Source: Candidatus Saccharibacteria bacterium UBA1103
GTDB lineage: Bacteria; Patescibacteriota; Saccharimonadia; Saccharimonadales; Saccharimonadaceae
Length of the DNA stretch: 48,409 nucleotides
Assembly (NCBI GenBank): GCA_002313515.1
Contig: DCBQ01000003.1
Coordinates: 1-48,409 of the forward strand
Direction of reading: 5' to 3'
Made by a program: the position numbers and the translations under genes. Every line of letters starts with the position of its first letter. Position 1 is the first letter of the stretch. The notes beneath the pieces are model-generated. The model searched no databases, was not told the DNA's origin, and worked only from the letters and a program-made list of their open reading frames with translations. This document shows, piece after piece, positions 7,319-15,274 of the stretch.

Positions 7319-9109
7319 TTATCTCATTTGCTTGTGATCCGGCTGACGAAATAGGTAGCGCAGATAGTCGCGTACCATACGACTACCGCTTATGATCGGT
7401 AGATAGGCTGTTAGGACTTTAGCTACCTCACTCGACCAGGCCTGGTCGTCGCGGCAGATCGCGGCTGCATGACGCATGTTTTCGTATAATGACGCTATCT
7501 CCGCTTTGTAATCCTTGCCATGCACAATCATTGCAACTGACGGACTGACGTCCGCTACACCACCGTCGTTGGTTGAAATTAGTAGATCCAGGTTACCTAG
7601 GTCCTTCATGAACGATGTTCCGCAGGCCTCCAGACCTACCACTGGCACATTAATCGAAATATCCGAACCGATACTCATAGCCTTAGCTAACGCCTCGTCA
7701 TAATCCGTTATGTAATGCACCCGCTCTCTTAGAACTGGATCGTCGGCGATCTTATGTAACATTACCTGTAGACGGTCGTAGGTCGTGTCACCAGCGCCGA
7801 CGTTGCCTGCCATCATGCCCGCCATTATATAATGTGCATTGTTGTCTAGCAGAATCTGCTTAAGCTGGTCAATATCCTCAAAGGGCATCCATGGACGCTT
7901 ATATGCAACGAATCGACGTTTAAAATCAAATAGCAATACATCATTGGGAATTTGGATGATATCTCCATATTGATCACGTCGATGACTTAACTCAGCATTT
8001 AAGCGCTCGCGCCCCAAGCGTTTGAACTCACGCAATTGAGAAATATTATTCTTAAAGGCATCATCAATCGCTAGCTGATAATCTTCATCGGGCATATTGA
8101 ACTTATTAATGATACCGTTGTCACGGTAAAACTGGAGAATCTCTGGTTGCAGCCAAGTATCCAGATGAATGCCGTTAGTGATGGCCGCAAAGTCTACCTT
8201 CTCGCCCGAAATGTCGTGATAGTCTGCTACTCGAGCATGCAGCTTAGCTACGCCATTTTTAGCTTCGGCCAGCTCAATTGTTAGGCTACTTAGCTTTACG
8301 CGTCCATTACTAAACATACCGCTGATAAAATGCTTTAGCGCAGGCGATTTAACATTCGGAAATACATATTTTTGGAACTGCTCGTAGTTAAATTCAGATT
8401 CGGCGGCCTGTACTAGCGTATGGTTGGTATACAATGTATGCTTACGTATATAAACTATGGCTTCATATAAATCCATACCGTTGGTGCAGAGCTCATCAAG
8501 TCGTGCGATGGCAGCAAATACCGTAGCCGTCTCGTTTAACTGCATCACGGCAGGTTTTAGATGAAGCATCTTCAGAGCCGCATATCCGCCAAAACCCAAG
8601 CTAACCATCTGATATAATCGGTGTTCACTCCATGGCTCACCTGAGTATAGCGGCCCAAAATGATCCTCTGTCATACAAGCCAGTATGGTTGAGCCAAGGC
8701 GCTTCTGATAGATCTCCAAATCAGTGTCAGGCTGACCGTTTACCCTTAGCGGAGTCGTACCTACTTTCGTAAAACCCTCAGTCTCTGGGGTCTTAGTAAT
8801 ATATTCAAAGCGCGGTACCAGACCCTCCATGCGTTGATGGCGTTCTTCCTTGTAGAACGGCGTCAGTACCACAAACGGAATCTCTAAGTCTTCGGCACAG
8901 CGGCGAGTATCAGCCGCTAGTACTCCTAGACCACCAGCACCCCTAATGCCATTCTTGATATCATATATTTCCATAGTTGTGTAAACGTATGGACGATCGT
9001 AGCTAATTTTATGTATTAATGAACGCCGATCGATTGCTTGATAGAACTCAGACACATCCTCAATCGAGGTGTGATTCTGATTACTGTTAATGTTATCTTG
9101 CCCACTCAT
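7319..9109 (-). CDS. Alpha-glucan (glycogen/maltodextrin) phosphorylase, short form
   Basis: A 596-residue cytosolic enzyme of the GT35 family, which cleaves glucose units from alpha-1,4-glucans with phosphate to give glucose 1-phosphate, using pyridoxal phosphate. Visible family motifs: IKNGIRGAGGLGVLAADTRR (glycine-rich N-terminal loop), AITNGIHLDTWLQPEI, the FDFKRRFVAYKRP phosphate-binding stretch, and EACGTSFMKDLGN, whose Lys is the predicted pyridoxal phosphate attachment site. The length fits the shorter bacterial and archaeal branch rather than the 800-residue GlgP. Promoter TTGAAA-17-TATGAT ends 11 bases before the ATG, so the leader is very short. The enzyme would let the cell feed on storage or host glucan; the exact polymer is not determinable. 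Confidence 0.85.
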   Translation of the reverse strand: MSGQDNINSNQNHTSIEDVSEFYQAIDRRSLIHKISYDRPYVYTTMEIYDIKNGIRGAGGLGVLAADTRRCAEDLEIPFVVLTPFYKEERHQRMEGLVPRFEYITKTPETEGFTKVGTTPLRVNGQPDTDLEIYQKRLGSTILACMTEDHFGPLYSGEPWSEHRLYQMVSLGFGGYAALKMLHLKPAVMQLNETATVFAAIARLDELCTNGMDLYEAIVYIRKHTLYTNHTLVQAAESEFNYEQFQKYVFPNVKSPALKHFISGMFSNGRVKLSSLTIELAEAKNGVAKLHARVADYHDISGEKVDFAAITNGIHLDTWLQPEILQFYRDNGIINKFNMPDEDYQLAIDDAFKNNISQLREFKRLGRERLNAELSHRRDQYGDIIQIPNDVLLFDFKRRFVAYKRPWMPFEDIDQLKQILLDNNAHYIMAGMMAGNVGAGDTTYDRLQVMLHKIADDPVLRERVHYITDYDEALAKAMSIGSDISINVPVVGLEACGTSFMKDLGNLDLLISTNDGGVADVSPSVAMIVHGKDYKAEIASLYENMRHAAAICRDDQAWSSEVAKVLTAYLPIISGSRMVRDYLRYLFRQPDHKQMR

Positions 9110-9157
9110 ATCTGTCTAATATCATATCAAAGTAACGCTTATGTTTCAAATGAAAAT

Positions 9158-9180
9158 GCCCCGTTCATGTTGAACGGGGC
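9158..9180 (-). terminator. Strong Rho-independent terminator
   Basis: Perfect ten-base stem GCCCCGTTCA / TGAACGGGGC with a three-base loop, followed on the minus strand by ATTTTCATTT. It ends the membrane protein gene at 9199 just before the phosphorylase promoter. Confidence 0.85.
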
Positions 9181-9198
9181 AAACTCAGAGGTTAGATA

Positions 9199-10197
9199 TT
9201 AGCCGGCGTGCGAGCGTAGTGTTAGTGCAGTAGCGGTTCCAGCTAGCCCTTGTGCAGCGATCTCTGACAAGCGATAGCTAAGGACCGAGACTAGCACTAT
9301 ATCAACTGGCAGCATTAGACCGATCACCAGAACCAGTGTCATCGTCGCCCCCTTGGCTATAGAGCCTAATGGTAGCATCGAGAGATATCCCGCAAAGGTT
9401 CCTGCGACAACGGTAGTCAGGACTATGCCTGGCTGATAGCTCATCTCGGATGGCGCTCCACACGCAGACAGTACAGCATATAGGGCATACCCACGAATTA
9501 GCCAGGCAGCAGCTATTAGTAACCAATTAAACAGTAAGCCGGGACGACATATTTGTGCCCAGGCGTGAAGCATTGTCGAATCAGCATCCACCCATCCTAT
9601 GACATAAACAAATACGATCAAAACCAGTGCTATACCGGCTATTAATACGGTAACAGCATTGACGGTATAGTAATGATTTAGGCTCTTGATGTTACGCATA
9701 ACGATATCGAATAGACTTACAATAAGCAACAATATCGTTAATACGCCAACAGTACACAGCAGGCGCATATACATGAGTAGGCGCCCGTCACCTTCCGTAT
9801 GGTCCTTTAGGCGATCGACATATTGCGTATAAAACGCACGTTCGCGCCAGCCCATATCTGCATGAGCTACGCCATACATCCGACTGGCGCAGAACACCTG
9901 CCAGGCATAGCCACGCGACACATAGAATTTGCGATGCTCTGACTGACGGTCGTTGTACACGGGCTTGATAGTCCAATTGATAAAGGTCTGACTGGTTAGA
10001 TAATCGCTTGCTAAGGTTGCCAATGCTACTACTAACATTGCTAGGCCCATAGCCTCCAACCTGGCACCGTTAAACGCCATATTAGATTGCGGATATGTGG
10101 TAGCAATGTAAACAAATATAGTTACGCTAAGCATCAGCGCGGTTATACGCGTAGCCCACCTAGTTGTGCGACGTGGTCGATGAATTAATCGGCTCAT
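9199..10197 (-). CDS. Multi-pass membrane protein, possibly lysylphosphatidylglycerol-synthase-like
   Basis: A 332-residue protein with a basic N-terminus (RPRRTTRWATR) and about seven to eight membrane helices. The C-terminal stretch AGYLSMLPLGSIAKGATMTLVL...VLSYRLSEIAAQG is reminiscent of the conserved loop and helix of the LPG-synthase transmembrane / UPF0104 family (normally with PGGLGVRE), but key glycines differ, so this is a weak resemblance. A central cytoplasmic or external domain of about 80 residues (YNDRQSEHRKFYVSRGYAW) lies between helices 2 and 3. Ribosome binding site GGAGGTG precedes the ATG. A promoter (TTGACG, 18 bases, TAGAAT) about 125 bases upstream gives this gene one of the longest leaders in the window. 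Confidence 0.6.
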   Translation of the reverse strand: MSRLIHRPRRTTRWATRITALMLSVTIFVYIATTYPQSNMAFNGARLEAMGLAMLVVALATLASDYLTSQTFINWTIKPVYNDRQSEHRKFYVSRGYAWQVFCASRMYGVAHADMGWRERAFYTQYVDRLKDHTEGDGRLLMYMRLLCTVGVLTILLLIVSLFDIVMRNIKSLNHYYTVNAVTVLIAGIALVLIVFVYVIGWVDADSTMLHAWAQICRPGLLFNWLLIAAAWLIRGYALYAVLSACGAPSEMSYQPGIVLTTVVAGTFAGYLSMLPLGSIAKGATMTLVLVIGLMLPVDIVLVSVLSYRLSEIAAQGLAGTATALTLRSHAG

Positions 10198-10349
10198 CTA
10201 ATCACCTCCGAGTTTAGAAAGAACCGAACTGTGAATGGAGAAATGTTTGTATTACACAGTAATTAATGGAACAAAGAGATTTCGTGCCAAGCACAAGCTC
10301 CATTTATATTCTAAAAAATACTACTGTTATTCGTCAAGTCTACTAGCTA
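10198..10349 (-). promoter_or_regulatory. Long leader and promoter of the 332-residue membrane protein
   Basis: On the minus strand TTGACG, an 18-base spacer and TAGAAT lie near 10310-10345, then roughly 125 bases of leader up to GGAGGTG and the ATG at 10197. A possible 29-codon ORF begins just after the -10 box but has no ribosome binding site. No clear hairpin or riboswitch was recognised. Confidence 0.4.
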
Positions 10350-12512
10350 TTATCCGTAAATTTCCGATAGCAGTTTGTCCTTGCCATCGAGGGCGGATTT
10401 GCCAGCGCGTGAGCCCTTCCATTTATATAGGATAAACATGCTCAGCGCCAATAGAGCTACGTTAATGATTAACACGCCAATCAGCACAGCAAAACACTGT
10501 ACAAAGTTAGTCTGGCTGATGCCACTGCTGATAGCTTCGCGCATACCGGTAATCATATAGGTCATCGGTAGGTACGGATGGATCCACTGATAGAAAGCGG
10601 ATGATGTTTCGATCGGGAAGGTCCCTGCCGACGCCCCCAGCGACAATATTAGAATAATCATGGCTACAAACCGACCTGGATTATCAAAGGCTACGGCCAA
10701 GAACATGATTAGGAACATCATGGCATTAGCGTGCAAGATTAGTAGACCGAAATACTGCCCCGGGTGTTGCGCATGCAAGCCCAGTCCCATCATAATTGCG
10801 CCGGTAATTACCGCCATTAGTGTAGCGGATACTGCACCCGTAACGAATTTGGCTAGGAACCAGCTGAACCAGCCTAGTTTACGATTGGCTATCTTGCGTA
10901 CTGGATAGGCAAAGTTGAACAACATGCAGCCAACAAATAGTGACACCGACATAAAGTATGGTGCTAGTCCGTGGCCGTAGTTTTTGACTGTACTATATTT
11001 ATCCTGGGTTGCCTTAACTGGATCAGCAATTTGGTTAGCCGTCTTATCAGATAGTGGCGCTGATTTGATTTGGTCCGCACCAGATTGCAGCGAGCTAGTC
11101 AAGGCGCTAGAGCCGTTTAGTAGCTGCGACGTGCCTGACTTTAGCCGATTAACGCCGCTAACTAGGGTTGGTGTCTGACGGTTTAATTTACCCAGTCCAC
11201 TCGATAGTTGCCCAGCGCCACCATTTAGTCGATTGGCACCACTCGCCACTGCTGCCGCGCCGCTGTTGAGGGCTGCTAGCTGATCGTTTGTCTTGGCGCT
11301 ATTTAGCTGGCCGCTCATGCTCGACAATTTGTTGTATAGCTGGTTGGTACCGCTGGCGATTTGTTTACCACCATCAGCTAGTTGTTGCATGCTACTAGAT
11401 AGCCTACCTAGGTCACTCTGCAACGTCTGAGCGTTAGGTAGATTTTCGGTCTTAGGTAACAACGCCACCTTTTGCTGTAACTCGTCGATTTCAGAGTCGG
11501 TAAAGCCCAATTTTTGCAACGCCTCACGCTCACTGTCGTCAACCTTGGACAGGCTGGTAATCAGTTTCTTGTATGATGCGCTACTGGTAACTTGACTAGT
11601 AGTATCAATTTCCTTCTTAAACAGATTAATGTCGTTAGACAACTGCTTTAATTTAACTTGGTATGAATTCAACTGACTTAGCCCATCTGACAGCTGATTT
11701 GCGCCGTCACGCAACTGCTTAACCTGGGGCAGAGAGTTCTGTAGTGCAGTAGCGGATGCCCTGGTCTGCGATGTTAGCTGCTTGACTCCCAATTGTAGCT
11801 CCGATGCACCGGTCGCTAGCTGTGCAGTGCCACTATATAGGGTATTAGAGCCACCAGCCAGTTGTTGTACGCCAGACTGCAGGGTTGGCATCTGTGACTG
11901 CATCTCACCAATACCACTATCTGCCGTTGCTAGACCGTCGGTGATTTGGCGCGAGCCATTCGCCGCGGTTTGAATCTGATTACCTGTAGTGCGAATGGTG
12001 CCCAAAATAGCGTTGGTATATGCCAGGGTAACTTGTGTCGCCACCTGACTCTTTAACTGGGTGGCCGCACTGCTACTAATCGTTTCCAGCGGGTAGTTTA
12101 GTGAACCGTTAGTCTCATACTTTAAATCCATTTTCTCGGGGTTAACTCTAGTAACCGTGGCGGCTTTTTGAGAAAAGTCTTTAGGTAAGGTCACCACCAT
12201 GTAGCACTTATCATCATGCAGACACTGCTTAGCATCATCCGCTGACATGATCTGCCAATCAAAAGTGTCGTCTTTTTTGATAGTATCAACAACCTGTTGG
12301 CCTACGTTTAGAGTGGTGCCGTTATACTGCACCGGCTGGTCCTGGTTGACCACTGCCACCTTAATATTATTCATGTTGCCATAAGGATCCCAAACACCTT
12401 TTAGAAAAATTCCAGCATACAGAATCGGTACAAATAGCAGCACGATGACCTCAATAGTTAACAGTGGGCTTTGCGCGACCTTTCTTAATTCGGCCTTTAG
12501 TCCTTTAAGCAT
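10350..12512 (-). CDS. YhgE/Pip-type ABC-2 family membrane exporter
   Basis: A 720-residue protein of the YhgE / phage infection protein family. The N-terminus has one membrane helix (LTIEVIVLLFVPILYAGIFLKG) followed by the diagnostic WDPYGN...VAVVNQD...GQQVVD region. The middle, about residues 175-500, is a long extracellular stalk of repeated short segments of the type G-x-x-Q-L-x-x-G-x-x-x-L, predicted coiled coil. The C-terminus has five or six membrane helices of the ABC-2 permease type. Family members export or secrete peptides and proteins or act as phage receptors; the substrate here is unknown. Its start overlaps the upstream Rrf2 gene by 16 bases, so the two form an operon and are co-regulated. 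Confidence 0.88.
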   Translation of the reverse strand: MLKGLKAELRKVAQSPLLTIEVIVLLFVPILYAGIFLKGVWDPYGNMNNIKVAVVNQDQPVQYNGTTLNVGQQVVDTIKKDDTFDWQIMSADDAKQCLHDDKCYMVVTLPKDFSQKAATVTRVNPEKMDLKYETNGSLNYPLETISSSAATQLKSQVATQVTLAYTNAILGTIRTTGNQIQTAANGSRQITDGLATADSGIGEMQSQMPTLQSGVQQLAGGSNTLYSGTAQLATGASELQLGVKQLTSQTRASATALQNSLPQVKQLRDGANQLSDGLSQLNSYQVKLKQLSNDINLFKKEIDTTSQVTSSASYKKLITSLSKVDDSEREALQKLGFTDSEIDELQQKVALLPKTENLPNAQTLQSDLGRLSSSMQQLADGGKQIASGTNQLYNKLSSMSGQLNSAKTNDQLAALNSGAAAVASGANRLNGGAGQLSSGLGKLNRQTPTLVSGVNRLKSGTSQLLNGSSALTSSLQSGADQIKSAPLSDKTANQIADPVKATQDKYSTVKNYGHGLAPYFMSVSLFVGCMLFNFAYPVRKIANRKLGWFSWFLAKFVTGAVSATLMAVITGAIMMGLGLHAQHPGQYFGLLILHANAMMFLIMFLAVAFDNPGRFVAMIILILSLGASAGTFPIETSSAFYQWIHPYLPMTYMITGMREAISSGISQTNFVQCFAVLIGVLIINVALLALSMFILYKWKGSRAGKSALDGKDKLLSEIYG

Positions 12513-13036
12513 TTGACCTCCTCCGTTACCTGCTTCAGTAGTTCTTCTGCTGGAGCCTCACTGTTCCAATCCAGCTGTGGGGTTAGCTTGCTGCAGTCGA
12601 TTACGCGCACGATAATATCCTGCAAAGTAACTTGAGCCAGTACTTGTCGCCATAAGTTATCCGCCATATCAAAGATACGATGTACCGCCGTATCAGCGTT
12701 GTTGGCAAGTTCAGTAGATTGCTCTGTCGGATTATTAAAGACCTTGCCGAATAGACCGGTATCCGGAAAGCTCTCGATGTCACCATCCAGGGCAATCACT
12801 ACATCTAATACCGATATTTGATTAATCGGTTTGGCTAAGGCAAAACCACCATTGTTACCTGAAACCGCCTTAACTAGACCGGCTACTACCAACTTACGCA
12901 TTATTTTCTGTCCATAGGTCATGGACATTTTTAGACGACGCTCAATGGTACGCGAGGACACTGGTCGACCTTCTTGCTGGGTCGCTAGAATGGCCATAAT
13001 GCACGCGCCCTGCTCAAAACTCTTGGCTAATCTCAT
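12497..13036 (-). CDS. Rrf2-family transcriptional repressor
   Basis: A 179-residue DNA-binding protein. The winged-helix region (ILATQQEGRPVSSRTIERRLKMSMTYGQKIMRKLVVAGLVKAVSG) and the typical GGFALAKPINQISVLDVVIALDG wing and helix are clear. The C-terminus is longer than the usual 140-150 residues. The three clustered cysteines that hold the Fe-S cluster in IscR or NsrR are missing, so it probably senses something other than an iron-sulfur signal, like the YwnA branch. ATG 13036 has AGGAG five bases before it; an in-frame GTG lies six bases further up. It overlaps the exporter gene that follows and a palindrome covers its own promoter, arguing that it represses this two-gene operon. Confidence 0.9.
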   Translation of the reverse strand: MRLAKSFEQGACIMAILATQQEGRPVSSRTIERRLKMSMTYGQKIMRKLVVAGLVKAVSGNNGGFALAKPINQISVLDVVIALDGDIESFPDTGLFGKVFNNPTEQSTELANNADTAVHRIFDMADNLWRQVLAQVTLQDIIVRVIDCSKLTPQLDWNSEAPAEELLKQVTEEVKCLKD

Positions 13037-13072
13037 TATCACTCCTACACAAATTTATCTATAATGGATACT

Positions 13073-13112
13073 TACTATCTATGATAGTAGTACGCTGCGT
13101 GTAGAATGTCAA
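13073..13112 (-). promoter_or_regulatory. Rrf2-exporter operon promoter with a palindromic operator over the -10 box
   Basis: On the minus strand TTGACA (13107-13112), seventeen bases, TACTAT (13084-13089). The perfect palindrome TACTATC-TAT-GATAGTA (13073-13089) lies exactly over the -10 box, the classic place for an autoregulatory operator. The 7-3-7 symmetry fits a dimeric winged-helix protein such as Rrf2. Confidence 0.65.
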
Positions 13113-13123
13113 TAGTAAGTAGC

Positions 13124-13429
13124 CTATTGATTGCGTAGATCATTGATAACTGGACAATGATGCACTGCGCAGTTCGCTTGATTTAGCGTCGCTGAGCTTG
13201 CTGTATTATTGCCATCAACATACACAGGACAAGTGTAGGCTGGTCCAAGGCACCAATTATTAGTTGGCAGAACACTATCAGATCGCATGGCTGTTGGCGG
13301 GACTATCAGTACGACTCCGCGTCTAGTATCAATCAGGTGCTGAACTTCACTTAGTGAGTTGCAATGAGTAACCAGAACCCTCTGCGTATCAGAGTCGGCA
13401 GCTGCCCGATATCTTGACGACAGGCTACT
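13124..13429 (-). other. Uninterrupted frame encoding a Cys/His-rich peptide; possible small gene or gene remnant
   Basis: The 430-base gap between the Rrf2 and DXS-like genes holds one frame open for 101 codons on the minus strand, closing with TAG at 13124. The peptide reads like protein: RVLVTHCNSLSEVQHLIDTRR, then VVLIVPP, WCLGPAYTCPVYVDG and NCAVHHCPVINDLRNQ. It has no start codon at its beginning (a TAG at 13430-13432 precedes it); the first ATG is at 13288, which would give a 54-residue protein with cysteines in pairs. A -10-like TATATAA lies upstream near 13450. It could be a short Cys-rich protein or the decayed 3' end of a longer gene. I recognise no family. Confidence 0.3.
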
Positions 13430-13475
13430 CTACATGATTTAAGGCAGCACTTATATAATTACGCTAGCCTATAGA

Positions 13476-15233
13476 CTAATCAAGCTGATCTAATATCTCG
13501 GGAGCAATCTGATCGGCAGTTAGATGGTTATCGCGTAGAATTTCGTCTATACTGTAGCGATCGTACAGTTTCTTGGCTAGGCCATAATTTAGCACCTTCA
13601 TGTCGCTACCACCATAATAGCTAGCAACTTTTTGTCCAAAGCCGCCATCCAGTACGCCGTCCTCCAGAGTGATCACAACTTGGTGGTCAGCCCTTAGACT
13701 ATCAAGCACCGAGGTATCGAGTATAGTAAGATTAAATGGTTTAATTAAGGTCACCTCGATGCCCTGCTCAGTGTGGAGCTTATCGGCCAGTTCTTCACCA
13801 AGGCCGCTAAACGTACCCACAGCTAGAATAGCTACCTTCTTCCCCTTCTTGACAACCTTAAACCGCTCAAGTTCATCATATTCGGGTTTAGTAGTTGGAT
13901 CGGATACATACTTACCTGGTACGCGAATTGCGATTGGCTTATTGGCTTGATCAATCGAATAACCCAGCATCGCCAGATACTCCTCGGTAGTAGTTGGCGC
14001 CAGATAGGTCAGCCCTGGGATATTAGACAGCATAGCAATATCGTAAAAACCAATGTGGGTAATATCGTGCATGCCGTAAATCGACCCGTTGAATACACAC
14101 AAGGTACCAGGATTACCGTTGATACACCAGTCTTGAGCAATCTGATCATAGGCGCGCTGCAGGAAGGTTGCATTTACTAACATCACAGGCTTAGCGCCAC
14201 CTCTACCAGCACCAGATAACATAGCCACCGCCGTCTCCTCGGCAATGCCCACGTCAACATACTGATCGCCAAGTTTAGCACGGATATCTGGCGTCAGACC
14301 AAAAACACCTGGTGTAGCTGCGTTTAGCAGAAAGACGCTCTTATCTTTGCTAGCTCGTCCTAGTAGGTAGCCTATACCGTCACTGTTGTACGAGCGTCCG
14401 GCCGCCGAACCGTAGCTACTTTTGCCAGTCTCGATATCAAATGGGCCATGATAGTGCCAGGTTTCTTTATCGGTCTCGGCTGGTTTGTAGCCGTCGCCTT
14501 TCTCAGTTACAATATGTAGCACCATCGGATGATCAGTATTCTTAGCTTTTTCTAACGCCGGAATCAACTGTGACAGGTCATTGCCGTTTGCTACGAACTG
14601 ATAATCCAGCCCCATAGCTTTGAACAAGTTGTTATGCGATTGACCACCCGTTGCGCGCAGCTCCTTTAGGCCACGATATAGCCCACCATGGTTTTCAGCA
14701 ATCGACATACCATTATCGTTAACGATGATGATAAAGTTGCCAGTTAGCTCAGCCGCTACATCTAGACCCTCTAGTGCCTCGCCACCCGACAATGAGCCAT
14801 CGCCAATCAGAGCAACGATACGTTCGCTACTACCACGCAGATTGCGCGCCTTAACCAGGCCACAAGCCAGGGAAATGGAAGTCGAGGTATGCCCAATCTC
14901 AAACATATCATATTCTGGCGACTCCTTAGGACTACTAAAGCCCGATACGTCGTCGTAATGCGCCGGATCCAGGTAGGCCTCGGCCCGTCCGGTCAGCATC
15001 TTATGTGCATAGCTCTGATGTGAGACATCAAAAACCAGCTTATCCTTAGGCAGATTGAAGACATAATGTAGCGCAATTGTCGCCTCCACAATGCCTAGAT
15101 TAGGACCAACGTGGCCGCCAGTCTTACTAAGCCTAGTAATTAACGCCTGGCGAATCTCACTGGCTAGCTGCGGTAGCTGCGCTTCGCTGAGCTTTCTAAC
15201 GTCTGATGATTTCTTGATGCCCTCTAATAACAT
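13476..15233 (-). CDS. 1-deoxy-D-xylulose-5-phosphate synthase-like thiamine-diphosphate enzyme
   Basis: A 585-residue transketolase-fold protein. Present: GGHVGPNLG, the DVSHQSYAHK catalytic histidine region, the thiamine-diphosphate motif GDGSLSGGEALEGL with a later NDNGMSIAENHGG, and TFLQRAYDQIAQDW in the pyrimidine domain. True DXS has the DRAG motif and DGxTHxGxFD for binding glyceraldehyde 3-phosphate; here the matching stretch is FNGSIYGMHDITHIGFYD, so DRAG is lost. The sequence resembles the DXS-like clade of Firmicutes such as lactobacilli, which make isoprenoids without the MEP pathway. No other MEP gene lies in this window. It may use another acceptor or feed another ThDP-dependent reaction. 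A TATAAT box seven bases before ATG marks a leaderless transcript. Confidence 0.8.
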   Translation of the reverse strand: MLLEGIKKSSDVRKLSEAQLPQLASEIRQALITRLSKTGGHVGPNLGIVEATIALHYVFNLPKDKLVFDVSHQSYAHKMLTGRAEAYLDPAHYDDVSGFSSPKESPEYDMFEIGHTSTSISLACGLVKARNLRGSSERIVALIGDGSLSGGEALEGLDVAAELTGNFIIIVNDNGMSIAENHGGLYRGLKELRATGGQSHNNLFKAMGLDYQFVANGNDLSQLIPALEKAKNTDHPMVLHIVTEKGDGYKPAETDKETWHYHGPFDIETGKSSYGSAAGRSYNSDGIGYLLGRASKDKSVFLLNAATPGVFGLTPDIRAKLGDQYVDVGIAEETAVAMLSGAGRGGAKPVMLVNATFLQRAYDQIAQDWCINGNPGTLCVFNGSIYGMHDITHIGFYDIAMLSNIPGLTYLAPTTTEEYLAMLGYSIDQANKPIAIRVPGKYVSDPTTKPEYDELERFKVVKKGKKVAILAVGTFSGLGEELADKLHTEQGIEVTLIKPFNLTILDTSVLDSLRADHQVVITLEDGVLDGGFGQKVASYYGGSDMKVLNYGLAKKLYDRYSIDEILRDNHLTADQIAPEILDQLD

Positions 15234-15274
15234 AAGAACTATTATAGCATGCTAGGCCAAATCCAGCCGAAAGA

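Noticed and set aside
10198..10349. A 29-codon leader peptide gene
   Set aside because: No ribosome binding site and the ATG lies too close to the -10 box to be sure it is in the message; no regulatory logic such as a codon run is visible.
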